Shown: positions 25,461 to 34,564, counted from the stretch's first letter. The stretch: DNA of 64,000 bases from Sphingobacterium humi (GCF_009768885.1 NZ_WSQA01000003.1:1-64000); one strand, 5' to 3'. Notes: generated by a model from the sequence alone, not told the origin. Numbers and translations: made by a program.

Positions 25461-27185
25461 TTAAATTCCTTTCCAAATGGTTTCAATCCCTTGTTTTTGA
25501 ATAAAGGATTGGAAGTCGGCCAGCGTATTTTTGTTATTGCGCACCTGACGTGCCGGAATTTTATGCTGATCGGCATAGGCGACCAATAGGCCTACGGCTT
25601 CACCAATTCCCCATTCGGTAGGGTGCAGGCGATAACAGCCATTGGTAATATGCGTGGTACCGATGTTTTTGTTCGCCGGGAACAGGTTGTTCATGCGAAC
25701 AGGTAATAAGGAGCCCAAAGGAATCTGATAAGGCAAAGACCCGAAGTCGATGTAATTATCCCCTTGGTTACTTGGGTGCAAGTCGATATGGTAATAGCCC
25801 ACCCCTACAGAATCATGAAACTGGAAGGCTTTTTTCCCTTCTTTCGGGCCTGCCACCTGCAGTCTGTTTTCAGCACCTACATGTTCCTCCAAGACGGTGG
25901 TCTCGGCTTTAATACGTCTGGCTTCGCGGATGTATGGATATTTGGCCATACCATCGCTGGTGCCCATAATATCGCCACGCAGGCGTAAGCCTTTCCAGCC
26001 TTGCCCACCATCGGCACGCGGTGCCTCCGTTTGCAACCAATAGAACAGGGCCATGTTTAAGTTCCGGGCATCGTCTACCGTTTTCTTGAATTCAGCATCC
26101 GATACATCGATCAGATTCCCCATCATATAATCGTTTTGTGGCCAGTTCACGATGGTGATATCACCGCCATAAAAACCCGGCGTGAAATTATCTTTATGAA
26201 TCATTCGGCGGTAATTCCAGAGGTTTAAAGCACCGGGCGTATCGATGCCTCGTGGATCAAAGCCTAAACGTTTGGGTTTCAAATCGCGCGGATTGGAATA
26301 GCTCAAATCCAATAAGCGACCCGACCAAGCCGGACTCATCTTCGGCACAAAGTTGCGCCATTTCTGATAGTCGGCTGGTTTATCGATGGTATTGTCTACC
26401 CCATCTTGATAATCCATGGCAAAACATAGCGTAAAGGCCTGATGGTTTTGCGGTCTTTTTGTATTTGCTGCATGCAGCTCTTTGGTTTCTTGTTTGGATT
26501 CTGTACCGGTGATATATTCCGTCTTGGTCATCGGCAACAAATCACCACACTCTGTGGCATCCACAAAATAACGAGCTTTGATATCCAGGTTCGGGCCGCC
26601 CATTTCCGAGCGTAAGGTTATATGCTTCACCAGATCGCCTTGTGTATCTGCTTTCTGTGCTTTGTAGCCCAAGAATATTTGCAATTGACCCGAGCTGAGG
26701 TAAGGCATCAGCATCTCATACAGCACAGCCACACAAACTTTTGGTTCATGACAAATGCGCGAAACACTGCCATTGCCCGGGTTGAGGTTTTCTCTGCTTT
26801 TTGCATCCGCCGTAAGGGGGTAATTACGTTTGTAGAAATCGCGAACACGGGTTCTATATTCACGGTAGGAGCTAGGTGCACCATGCGTCTCAATCCAGGA
26901 GTGCTCATCCGGAGGTACCCCTTGTTGGGAAATCTGACCACCCAACCAATCGGTTTCTTCGGTCAAGATGGCGCGCATACCATTGCGGCATACCGCTAAT
27001 GCGGTGGCACAGCCACCTAAGCCGCCGCCAATAATAGCGACATCGGTTTCCAGACCCGAACCTGCTGCCAAAGCAAACTGATCCGCATCTGCTGTAATTG
27101 CTAAAGGATTTGCCGAACTAAAAGGGAGGTTAAGGCTGCCCAGTCCGGAAAGGGCAGCCAATTGTAAAAAGTTTCTTCTCTTCAT
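25461..27185 (-). CDS. Tat-exported FAD-dependent oxidoreductase
   Basis: This 574-residue protein begins with a twin-arginine-like signal (MKRRNFLQLAALSGLGSLNL), so it is probably exported folded with its cofactor. The FAD-binding Rossmann motif is VAIIGGGLGGCATALAV near 50-66, followed by an acidic residue strand end (ILTEETDWLGGQ). A second conserved region is RYFVDATECGDLLPM. It belongs to the FAD_oxidored group often found in Bacteroidota polysaccharide loci. It lies 18 bases downstream of a susD gene, so it probably modifies the glycan or other ligand taken up by that SusCD pair. The substrate is unknown. Confidence 0.85.
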   Translation of the reverse strand: MKRRNFLQLAALSGLGSLNLPFSSANPLAITADADQFALAAGSGLETDVAIIGGGLGGCATALAVCRNGMRAILTEETDWLGGQISQQGVPPDEHSWIETHGAPSSYREYRTRVRDFYKRNYPLTADAKSRENLNPGNGSVSRICHEPKVCVAVLYEMLMPYLSSGQLQIFLGYKAQKADTQGDLVKHITLRSEMGGPNLDIKARYFVDATECGDLLPMTKTEYITGTESKQETKELHAANTKRPQNHQAFTLCFAMDYQDGVDNTIDKPADYQKWRNFVPKMSPAWSGRLLDLSYSNPRDLKPKRLGFDPRGIDTPGALNLWNYRRMIHKDNFTPGFYGGDITIVNWPQNDYMMGNLIDVSDAEFKKTVDDARNLNMALFYWLQTEAPRADGGQGWKGLRLRGDIMGTSDGMAKYPYIREARRIKAETTVLEEHVGAENRLQVAGPKEGKKAFQFHDSVGVGYYHIDLHPSNQGDNYIDFGSLPYQIPLGSLLPVRMNNLFPANKNIGTTHITNGCYRLHPTEWGIGEAVGLLVAYADQHKIPARQVRNNKNTLADFQSFIQKQGIETIWKGI

Positions 27186-27203
27186 GCTTGATAGGGAATA
27201 GGT

Positions 27204-29009
27204 TTAGTAGCCATTATTTTGTCCTAGTGCTGGCGCTAAATCGAGCTCGCGCTGCGGCACTGGGAATAAATAGAATTTATCGTTCCAAAAGCGGTTCTGA
27301 TCACGCACTTTTAGTTTATTCTTATAGGCGTCGTAGTTTGCAATGTCGTTTAAGTCATGGCGCGCCGATTTCTTAAAGTTAGGAACCATATCCGGAGTTA
27401 CCAAATCATAACCCTCCTGCGTGATGGTACCATTTGGCGCACGCGATGCCAATGGATAGCCATATGAAGGGCCTTCGTTTTCTAAATCGCCGATTTTCCA
27501 ACGACGCAAGTCTACAAAATGCAAGCCTTCTAAAGCCAGTTCTACTTTTCTTTCACGACGAACAATCTGACGCATCTTTTCCTGGTTTCCTTGGCGCTCT
27601 ATCCCAAAATTCGGCATCTTTGAACGCTTTCTTACCTGGTTAATCGCGTCATAAACAGAATTGTCCAGCTCATTTAATTCTATTTTCGCTTCTGCGTAAT
27701 TCAGTAAAATTTCCGCATAGCGCATCACAATAGAGTTACAGGTTTGCGCACCTATAGATTCAATTTTTTCATTGCTGTATTTTTTCCACATCAGGCCCAC
27801 ACCGGCATTGGCAAAACTGGTCCAGGCAGCACCGGAATTGATATCGGCATTGGTGCCCGTATTCCAGGTATTGGTCGTGAAATTAAAAATCTTCGTGGTC
27901 GGTTGATACACGTCCAAAATCATTTTAACACGGCCTGTTTCCGTACCATTGGTATTTCCTTCCACGGTATCTTTGTGCATCCAAAGGGTATAGCCAAAGC
28001 GAGGGTCGCGGTTGGCCCATGGTTTCTTCGGGTCGTAAAGCGGTGATTCGTCGATACGTAAACCGTCTTTACATTCGTAGGTGTCGGCTAACAATTGACC
28101 GGGGTGGCGACCGGTTTGTCCATAATTTCTAGACACCTGCCCAAAACCAATCATATGTGTTTTTTTAACCCCTTTGTCTGAATAGATAATTTCAAACATG
28201 GATTCATTGCGCACATCGGCTTTTTGTTGTCCGGCTTTATTGAATAAGTCTTCAAAGTTGTTGGCCAATACACGTTGGCCAATCACCTGCTTGGCTGCTT
28301 CTGCCGCAACTTTAAAATATGCAGGGCCTTTATTGGCATAGTTTAAACTTCCCGCTAACAAACCTAAGCGCGATTTTACGCCATAGGCAACACTGCGATC
28401 CACACGTCCACGCGCTGTCGCTATCCAAGGCAGGTCGTTCATAATACCATCCAGGTCCGTCAATAGAAAATCAACAATAACAGCCTCATCAGTACGGGTA
28501 CTGTTGTATTCTTCCGGGGTCACCGGTTTGGTAAAGAAAGGAACCTTGCCAAATGCAGCCAATAAGTTGTAATAAGCAAAGGCGCGTAATACTTTCGCCT
28601 CGGCCAGGTATTGTTTTGATTTTCCTTGAAGTTTTTCCAGGTGAGGTTCCGCTCCGGTTAGCACTCCGTTTGCACGGGTAATAATGTTAAAGTTGGCTGT
28701 CCACCATTGCGAAACCGATCCATTGTCTGGGTTTAAGCTTCCTCCGGCACCAATGGTGGTGTTCTCTGCCCGTTCAAAGGCTAAGCCTGTCCAGTGGTCA
28801 AGCATAATATTAAAGGGCAGGTTGAACGCAAGGTTTATATTCAGGGCAGCATATACCCCGGAAACCCCATCTTCAACGGCCGCTTCCGATTGGTAGAAAC
28901 CCGATGAGGAATAACTGGTCGGCTCTCTATCCAAGAATTTATCACAAGAGGTGAAAAATCCACTTAGAATAAAGCCTAATATGTATATAGATAGTTTAGA
29001 CGTTTTCAT
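27204..29009 (-). CDS. SusD/RagB-type lipoprotein
   Basis: The start at 29009 gives a 601-residue protein with signal MKTSKLSIYILGFILSGFFT and Cys in TSC, followed by the SusD-typical DKFLDREPTSY. The RagB C-terminal elements RYAEILLNYAEAKIELNELD, ERKVELALEGLHFVDLRRW and LFPVPQRELDLAPALGQNNGY (end region) are present. An earlier in-frame ATG at 29033 overlaps the susC stop and is not needed. It follows its SusC partner by 10 bases and is followed by the FAD-oxidoreductase gene. Confidence 0.95.
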   Translation of the reverse strand: MKTSKLSIYILGFILSGFFTSCDKFLDREPTSYSSSGFYQSEAAVEDGVSGVYAALNINLAFNLPFNIMLDHWTGLAFERAENTTIGAGGSLNPDNGSVSQWWTANFNIITRANGVLTGAEPHLEKLQGKSKQYLAEAKVLRAFAYYNLLAAFGKVPFFTKPVTPEEYNSTRTDEAVIVDFLLTDLDGIMNDLPWIATARGRVDRSVAYGVKSRLGLLAGSLNYANKGPAYFKVAAEAAKQVIGQRVLANNFEDLFNKAGQQKADVRNESMFEIIYSDKGVKKTHMIGFGQVSRNYGQTGRHPGQLLADTYECKDGLRIDESPLYDPKKPWANRDPRFGYTLWMHKDTVEGNTNGTETGRVKMILDVYQPTTKIFNFTTNTWNTGTNADINSGAAWTSFANAGVGLMWKKYSNEKIESIGAQTCNSIVMRYAEILLNYAEAKIELNELDNSVYDAINQVRKRSKMPNFGIERQGNQEKMRQIVRRERKVELALEGLHFVDLRRWKIGDLENEGPSYGYPLASRAPNGTITQEGYDLVTPDMVPNFKKSARHDLNDIANYDAYKNKLKVRDQNRFWNDKFYLFPVPQRELDLAPALGQNNGY

Positions 29010-29019
29010 AATCGCAGCA

Positions 29020-32000
29020 TTAAAAATTAACATTTACACCGAACGTAAAAGTCTTCATCAATGGATAAAAACTTCCGTTAGAAACGGCATTCTCAGGGTC
29101 ATATCCTTCATAAGCTTTCGAGAAGGTCAATAGGTTTTGTGCATTCACATAGAATCTCACTTCCTTGCTCTTCATGCGTTCTGTTAAGCTCTTCGGCAAG
29201 GTATAGCCTAAAGTCACGTTCTTTAAGCGCACAAAGGCACCGCTTTTCATCCAAAAGTCTGAAGGGATGTTGTTCGGGTTATTTCCTGATCCATCAATCA
29301 ACAAAATTGGGAATTCAGCTCCGCGATTATCTTCCGACCAATAATCTAATTGGTATTTAAACATGGAACGACCAACTAGGAACGGACGCACGCCATAGCC
29401 TTCATACAGGAGGTCTTTTTTCCCGATGCCTTGGAAGAAAAGATTCAAATCAAAACCTTTATAATCAGCTGAAAGATTTAAACTGTATTCATAACGGGGC
29501 ATGTTTGAACCCAAAATGGTACGGTCATGGCTATCGATTATACCATCTGGCGTGCCATCAGGGCCACTTAAGTCCATGTAGCGCACATAACCAGGTTTTG
29601 TGTTTTTCTTTTCACCGTATACGGCATTGTTATCAATTTCTTCCTGCGATTGGAACAGTCCGTTTGATACATAACCATAATAAGAATATAAGGCCTCGCC
29701 CTCTTTGGTAATGGTAGATCCACCGATGTATTCATTACCATAAAGGTTTAACACCTTGTTACGAATATCGGTTACATTGGCCGTTACGGAATAACCAAAA
29801 TCATTGACTTTGTCGCGCCAGGTTGCCGAAAGCTCCCAGCCTTTGTTTTCAATATCACCGCGGTTTTCCCATGGTGGTGTTAAACCCACAAAGTTTGGAA
29901 TAGGGAAGCGTTGCAACATATCAAAGGTTTTCCGACGGAAAACATCCAAGGTTAAGGATAACCTGGAGTTTAATAAAACAGCATCTACGCCCACATTATA
30001 TTGGCGAGATTTCTCCCAAGAGATATTCTCGTTCGCCACTTCCGTTTGTGCTACCCCGGTTCCTTGGTTGTAATCAAACCAATAGCCTTGGCCGGCATAA
30101 ATGGCCGCCGCGTAGGGGTAATAGCTGAAAATAGCCTGATTCCCTAAGGTTCCCATGGAACCACGGATTTTTAAGTCGTTAATGCTGTTTTTGATGCCTT
30201 GAAAGAAAGGCTCTTCCGAAATACGCCAGCCAGCAGATACAGAAGGGAAGAAGCCCCATTGGTTATTTCCTTTGAAACGGGTCGATGCATCCCAACGGCC
30301 ATTTACCTCCAATAAATAACGCTCTTTGAAGTTATAATTCAAACGACCATAATACGACAACATGGCCCACTCATAATGTGATCCGGAGTTCGTCATCGAT
30401 AAGACATCGCCATTATCTAAATCTTCAAAACCTTCGTATTTATAAAATTTACGGCCTGCAGCAAAAGATCTTCCTAAAATTTCATCGGTCTGCATACCGC
30501 CCAATACCTTTAGGTAATGACTACCTAAAGTACGCTCGTAGGATGATTGTAAGTTGAACTGATTGCGAATCGTTTGTCCCCAAGACTCCGATTTCGCATT
30601 TCCCGTGGTAGGGTAAGTTACTTTGTAAACCCCAGTTTCGTAGGTGTCATAAGGTCTTAAGAAGTAATCACTTTTCGACTCTAGGCGGTTTGAGCTATAA
30701 TTTGTAAATACCTCAAAACCTTTAAACGGTGTTAAGGTTAAGAAACCTTTGATGGCTAATTCAGGGGATGTTCCTGTCGATACGCCTGAGGCTTTAGCAA
30801 GGGCAATAGGGTTGTCACCATTCTGTCCATAGCCCCAGGTACCATCAGAGTTGATGGCCGAGAATACCGGTACAAAGGTGGTCACCTTATTGAAAAGAGA
30901 TTCCGGAGAATCGCCTGCCGGACGTGTTTCCTTCGATTGACGGATATTTAAATCGATACCCCCACGCAACCAGTCGGTAATGGTAAAATCGTTATTCAAC
31001 TTCATGGTTGAACGATGGTATTTATTATTCGGCAGGTTACCGTCTTGGTAATAATGCGCCACGTTCGCAAAAGTGCGGATGCGCTTATTTCCGCCAGAGA
31101 AGGTAATGGAGTTATTATGGGTAAGGGCATTGTTTTCTACCAATAGATCTTTCCAATTGCTATCGTAAAGGTTGAAATTATCTGCGCCTTGGGTTTTGTA
31201 AATATTAATGGTTTCATCGCTGTACTGCGGCGTTTGGTTATTGTTTGCCCGCGCAACGTTAATAGCTTCCATATATTCAATAGCACTTACCGGTTCCGGA
31301 AAGTTGGTCGGTATATTCGTGCCTACATAGCCACTGTAGTTAATATTTAAGGATTCACTATTTCCGCGTTTGGTTGTCACTAAGATTACCCCGTTGGAGG
31401 CTCTGGAACCGTAGATAGAAGCCGAGGCAGCATCCTTCAGCACCGTAATACTCTCAATACTGTTCGGGTCTAGGTAGTTCATATAACCTTCCACACCATC
31501 GATTAAAATCAAAGGGCCATTCTCAGAGTTTAAGGAACCCGTACCTCTAATTTTAATGCCGGCACCATCGTAGCCCGGTCTTCCCGAAGTTGTAGCCACT
31601 GTTACGCCTGGTACCATCCCTTGTAGGGCAATGGAGGTGTTAGAGGCATTTCTTTTCAATAAATCCTTGCTAGATACTTGTGCTACGGAACCCGTTAAGT
31701 TCACTTTTTTCTGCGTACCATATCCTACCACGACCACTTCATCCAAATCGTTTATGGAAGAAGATAAGCTGACTTGAAAAGAACTTCTCGTCCCGATTTC
31801 CTCTTGCTTATTGCCGTAGCCCATTAAGGAAAAAGTTAAGCTGCTGGCATCGGCGGGCAGGGTTAATTCGAAATAACCATTTTCATCGGTCTTGGTTCCA
31901 ACACTGCTGTTTAGCACCTGAACCGAGACGTTCGCTAATGGTGCGCCGCTATCATCCTTTACCGTTCCACTGATTTTTCGCTGTTGTTGAGCCGTAACAG

Positions 32001-32310
32001 CACTGCTGCTGCTTGGCTCCGTGACTTTGCGAATTGCAATAGCCCCGTTTTGCAGTTCATAACGGTAAGGGGAGTTGGCAAATAATTGATTTAAGGCTTG
32101 TCTTAATGGGGTGTTTTTAAAGTCGATATCGACCTTCTTCTGGCCATTGAAAATCTTCGCATCGTAAACTAAGTCATATTGTACCGTTTGGCTTAATTTC
32201 AATAAAACTTGATCCATGCTCACATTTTTCATGCGCAGATTTACTTGCTGGCTCAATACATTGCTGGCATATAATACCGTAAAGGCACAACATAGAAATA
32301 ACGCTTTCAT
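29020..32310 (-). CDS. STN-domain SusC-type TonB-dependent transporter
   Basis: With the start at 32310 (MKALFLCCAFTVLYASNVLS) the protein has 1096 residues and a normal signal peptide. The alternative ATG at 32367 coincides with a promoter -7 element and is rejected. Domains are STN (about 22-98), a carboxypeptidase-regulatory-like domain (about 112-190), the TonB-box-like DEVVVVGYGT, the plug (IKIRGTGSLNSENGPLILID; AASASIYGSRASNGVILVTT) and a barrel ending TFGVNVNF. STN-bearing SusC proteins normally signal to a FecR anti-sigma factor, yet none is adjacent here. It may use a distant partner. Confidence 0.93.
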   Translation of the reverse strand: MKALFLCCAFTVLYASNVLSQQVNLRMKNVSMDQVLLKLSQTVQYDLVYDAKIFNGQKKVDIDFKNTPLRQALNQLFANSPYRYELQNGAIAIRKVTEPSSSSAVTAQQQRKISGTVKDDSGAPLANVSVQVLNSSVGTKTDENGYFELTLPADASSLTFSLMGYGNKQEEIGTRSSFQVSLSSSINDLDEVVVVGYGTQKKVNLTGSVAQVSSKDLLKRNASNTSIALQGMVPGVTVATTSGRPGYDGAGIKIRGTGSLNSENGPLILIDGVEGYMNYLDPNSIESITVLKDAASASIYGSRASNGVILVTTKRGNSESLNINYSGYVGTNIPTNFPEPVSAIEYMEAINVARANNNQTPQYSDETINIYKTQGADNFNLYDSNWKDLLVENNALTHNNSITFSGGNKRIRTFANVAHYYQDGNLPNNKYHRSTMKLNNDFTITDWLRGGIDLNIRQSKETRPAGDSPESLFNKVTTFVPVFSAINSDGTWGYGQNGDNPIALAKASGVSTGTSPELAIKGFLTLTPFKGFEVFTNYSSNRLESKSDYFLRPYDTYETGVYKVTYPTTGNAKSESWGQTIRNQFNLQSSYERTLGSHYLKVLGGMQTDEILGRSFAAGRKFYKYEGFEDLDNGDVLSMTNSGSHYEWAMLSYYGRLNYNFKERYLLEVNGRWDASTRFKGNNQWGFFPSVSAGWRISEEPFFQGIKNSINDLKIRGSMGTLGNQAIFSYYPYAAAIYAGQGYWFDYNQGTGVAQTEVANENISWEKSRQYNVGVDAVLLNSRLSLTLDVFRRKTFDMLQRFPIPNFVGLTPPWENRGDIENKGWELSATWRDKVNDFGYSVTANVTDIRNKVLNLYGNEYIGGSTITKEGEALYSYYGYVSNGLFQSQEEIDNNAVYGEKKNTKPGYVRYMDLSGPDGTPDGIIDSHDRTILGSNMPRYEYSLNLSADYKGFDLNLFFQGIGKKDLLYEGYGVRPFLVGRSMFKYQLDYWSEDNRGAEFPILLIDGSGNNPNNIPSDFWMKSGAFVRLKNVTLGYTLPKSLTERMKSKEVRFYVNAQNLLTFSKAYEGYDPENAVSNGSFYPLMKTFTFGVNVNF

Positions 32311-32366
32311 CACAATTAGAATTTTTAGATAGAACCTAGTAGATTCTGTTCTCCAAGGTATTTCCA

Positions 32367-32374
32367 TAAAGATA
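32367..32374 (-). promoter_or_regulatory. -7-like element for the reverse-strand susC
   Basis: On the minus strand TATCTTTA matches TAnnTTTG with one mismatch and lies 57 bases before the chosen susC start. The -33 TTTG is not evident. Its position on top of the upstream ATG at 32367 argues that translation starts at 32310. Confidence 0.4.
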
Positions 32375-32406
32375 ATTGGTTTTTAATAGGTAAATGAAGG
32401 GGATAG

Positions 32407-32440
32407 CTAAAAAAATTTAAGTAAGACTAAATTTTTTTAG
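32407..32440. repeat. 34-base inverted repeat upstream of susC
   Basis: CTAAAAAAATTTA and TAAATTTTTTTAG are perfect 13-base complementary arms separated by 8 bases. It lies upstream of the predicted -7 element, where an activator or sigma-linked regulator could bind. Because it is AT-only in the arms it could also be a bend or a weak terminator-like hairpin. Confidence 0.5.
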
Positions 32441-32577
32441 AACCCATATGTTTGTTTATTAATAATTAGCTGTTTCTGTTTAGGTAATGTTTTTGAAATA
32501 GGCCTCCTTTCTGTTATTTTAATAGATGTTATGCATGTGATTTAGTTTTGTTTAGATTTATAAGTTGATGTTGCATC

Positions 32578-32595
32578 ATAGTAGTTTACTACTAT
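32578..32595. promoter_or_regulatory. Near-perfect palindrome ATAGTAGT-TT-ACTACTAT
   Basis: Two 8-base complementary arms flank two T residues. It lies in the spacer between susC and the SDR gene. It could be an operator, but no neighbouring regulator gene points to an owner. Confidence 0.35.
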
Positions 32596-32711
32596 TACAG
32601 AGTCCTATTTTTAAGATATCCCCCAAAAGATTTTTGATTTTTTTTAGATTTTATTTTCCCTGCATTTTATCGCTGTAATAGCCTAATAAACGGGTACTGC
32701 CACAGTGCCAA

Positions 32712-32745
32712 AAACAACAAAAGCACCCAGCCGTAGCCAGGTGCT
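32712..32745 (-). terminator. Rho-independent terminator of the SDR gene
   Basis: On the minus strand AGCACCTGGCTACGGCTGGG plus TGCT forms a short stem (AGCACC with GGTGCT) followed by TTTTGTTGTTTTT. It begins 29 bases after the SDR stop codon. Confidence 0.75.
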
Positions 32746-32773
32746 CTTAACATATTAAATAATTATGGGTGTG

Positions 32774-33517
32774 CTATTTTGCTAAGTAACCTCCATCTAC
32801 CGGATAGTAGGATGCGGTTACGAAGGAAGATTTATCGGATGCCAACCATAGGGCTAGCTCGGCAACCTCTTCCGGTTTGCCTAACCGTTGAAAGGCATGC
32901 TGCGTTTCCAAGAATTTTAAGGTGTCTGCATCTAGGGCATTATCTACTAGAGGCGTGGAAATAAATCCGGGGCCAATGGCATTGATCCGGACGCCCTTGG
33001 TCGCATACTCCCAACCGGCAGTTTTTGTTAAGCCAACGACACCATGCTTCGCCGCCACATAGGCCGAAGAATGGGCAAAGCCTACTGAACCTAAAATTGA
33101 TGCCATATTGATAATACTACCGCCTACTTTTTCCATTTCTGGAAGCTGATAGTGCATGCCATAGAACACACCGTTTAAGTTGATGTCTATCACTTTTTTC
33201 CAGCCCTCAATGGATAAGTCGCCAACAATAGCAGCCTCACCACCAATACCGGCATTGTTTACCGCAATGTGTAAAGCGCCGAAGTTTTCAATGGCCACCT
33301 CCACTATTTTCTTATTATCCTCGGCAGAGGAAGCATCTGCTTTTACAAAAACAACATTTCCCTCGCCTAGACTGTTGAGGAGTTCATTCCCCAATTGTTC
33401 ATTCAAATCGGCAATTACAACCTTAGCACCTTCTTTCACAAAAAGTTCTACAATGGCCTTCCCAATACCGGAGGCACCTCCAGTTACAATCGCTACTTTA
33501 TTCTCTAATTGTTTCAT
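32774..33517 (-). CDS. Short-chain dehydrogenase/reductase (SDR)
   Basis: The start at 33517 gives a 247-residue classical SDR, the usual family length. It begins MKQLENKVAIVTGGASGIGK with the NAD(P)-binding TGGASGIG, continues with NNAG (VNNAGIGGEA), the active-site Ser in INMASILGSVGFAHSS and the YxxxK of YVAAKHG, and ends with PVDGGYLAK. An Asp after the second strand (VVIADLNEQLG) suggests preference for NAD over NADP. The upstream in-frame extension to 33595 is hydrophobic and unlike the family. The gene is monocistronic and its substrate is unknown. Confidence 0.9.
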   Translation of the reverse strand: MKQLENKVAIVTGGASGIGKAIVELFVKEGAKVVIADLNEQLGNELLNSLGEGNVVFVKADASSAEDNKKIVEVAIENFGALHIAVNNAGIGGEAAIVGDLSIEGWKKVIDINLNGVFYGMHYQLPEMEKVGGSIINMASILGSVGFAHSSAYVAAKHGVVGLTKTAGWEYATKGVRINAIGPGFISTPLVDNALDADTLKFLETQHAFQRLGKPEEVAELALWLASDKSSFVTASYYPVDGGYLAK

Positions 33518-33724
33518 ATCAATAGCTTTTAGATTTCTGATAACAATGTACAAAGAAGCAAGCAGGAATGTAGTGATGTAAATCACAGTTTCCATTGATT
33601 ATGACAGAATTACGGGAATCGTTAAAGAACCTTACATTCCACCGACATTCGGTAACAAACTTTCCGATCAAAGCTTTTTCTGTGGGTATGATGGGGCTAT
33701 TATTTCCTCTTTCACTTCCTATGT

Positions 33725-34095
33725 TGCGCCCATTGCAAAGGGGATTGATACGGGTGTGAAAGGGGAGTGAAAGGGGAGAGAAAGGGTGTTATGGAGTAGT
33801 TAGTATGGAGTATTTAGTAGTTAGACCGTTTTGTCATCGTGTTTTCAACGCGCTGTCATCAGTTTGCCATTGATTTGACATCGGTTTTGTCACCGGTTTG
33901 TCATCAGTTTGTCATCGTGAGAGGGTAAAATGTTTGCAAAATTTATTGGAAGGTGATGACATGAAGTAGCATTGCTCGTTAAGCTTTACTGGCAAACTAC
34001 GGCACGAAATGTTGGTAAACTGCGGCACGCTTTATTCATTGTTTCGGCAAGTATTGTCATCGTGAGCGGAGTCGAACGACTGGTACGTCAGTACA
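33725..34095 (-). repeat. Right arm of long imperfect inverted repeat
   Basis: Read on the minus strand this segment gives, in order, the dispersed repeat (TGACGTACCAGTCGTTCGAC), the GCTTAACGAGCAATGCTACT block, a GATGACA tandem run, and the CTAACTACT and CCCCTTT blocks, the same order as 3371-3880 on the plus strand. The GCTTAAC block (33911-33984) is the best conserved part, differing from 3605-3680 at only a few positions. Confidence 0.75.
33832..33920 (+). repeat. Degenerate tandem repeat, unit about 12 bases
   Basis: Successive units read approximately TGTCATCAGTT, TGCCATTGATT, TGACATCGGTT, TTGTCACCGGT, TTGTCATCAGT and TTGTCATCGTG. Units differ by single substitutions and length changes, as in a decaying minisatellite. 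A related run in the opposite orientation is at 34598-34646. Confidence 0.6.
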
Positions 34096-34360
34096 AACTA
34101 CTATGCATAAACACCTTACTAACAGCTTGTTGCAAAAACATGTCATTGGTAGCGAAGTCGAAGGACCAAAGACTGCTATGTCAATGCAATTATATGACGT
34201 TTTTCGGAAACCTATAATTGCTAGCGAAGAGGAAGGTATCTCCCCAGTCTGGGTATAATGATTGTGAGTATACTACATGTAATCCCATTCATAATTTATA
34301 CTAAGAAAAAATATGTAAATTGTAACCTTTCAGAACATTTGTTTCTTAAAACAATATATC

Positions 34361-34540
34361 ATGAGTATAAAAAGGGTTATCTCAATAATGTTATTCATAT
34401 TAATATTTGGGGTTCTGATTTACTTTCTTTTTTTTAATAGAGAATACAAGGGTATTGGCTATGTTTCCTTTGTAATCAATCTAGCTGCATTTGCTGTGAA
34501 TTATAATTCACAACCTAAGAATAGTAATACGTCTGTATAA
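34361..34540 (+). CDS. Small membrane peptide of 59 residues
   Basis: An ATG at 34361 opens a frame of 59 codons ending in TAA at 34538-34540. The product begins MSIKRVISIMLFILIFGVLI with a membrane helix at about 6-25 and a second hydrophobic stretch at 33-47 (GYVSFVINLAAFAVNY), ending in a polar tail. The phase shows a plausible two-helix protein with a short loop. It lies isolated between repeat-rich segments. No family is recognised and expression is unproven. Confidence 0.45.
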   Translation: MSIKRVISIMLFILIFGVLIYFLFFNREYKGIGYVSFVINLAAFAVNYNSQPKNSNTSV

Positions 34541-34564
34541 CTGTTAGGGAGGGGTAAGTATTGC

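Larger units (their letters stand above)
32311..32773. other. AT-rich regulatory spacer upstream of the reverse-strand susC
   Basis: About 460 bases with no gene. Contents, from the susC side: a -7-like TATCTTTA (32367-32374), a 34-base inverted repeat with 13-base arms (32407-32440), AT-rich sequence, an 18-base near-palindrome (32578-32595), and the terminator of the SDR gene (32712-32745). The symmetric elements suggest control of susC by an unlinked regulator. Confidence 0.55.
33518..34360. other. Repeat-rich spacer, no gene
   Basis: About 840 bases without a credible gene. From 33725 to 34095 it is a diverged reverse complement of the spacer at 3371-3880. It also contains a degenerate tandem run of about 12-base units (TTTGTCATCGG-like) at 33832-33920 and a diverged dispersed-repeat copy at 34140-34190. 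A stretch of 81 open codons at 33972-34217 crosses the repeats and is not credible. Confidence 0.6.

Noticed and set aside
32311..32367. Longer N-terminus of the reverse-strand SusC starting at 32367
   Set aside because: The ATG coincides with a -7-like element and would put a polar stretch before the signal peptide. The start at 32310 gives a standard signal.
33518..33595. Hydrophobic N-terminal extension of the SDR protein
   Set aside because: Classical SDR proteins begin at the residue position reached by the ATG at 33517, and the total length of 247 fits the family.
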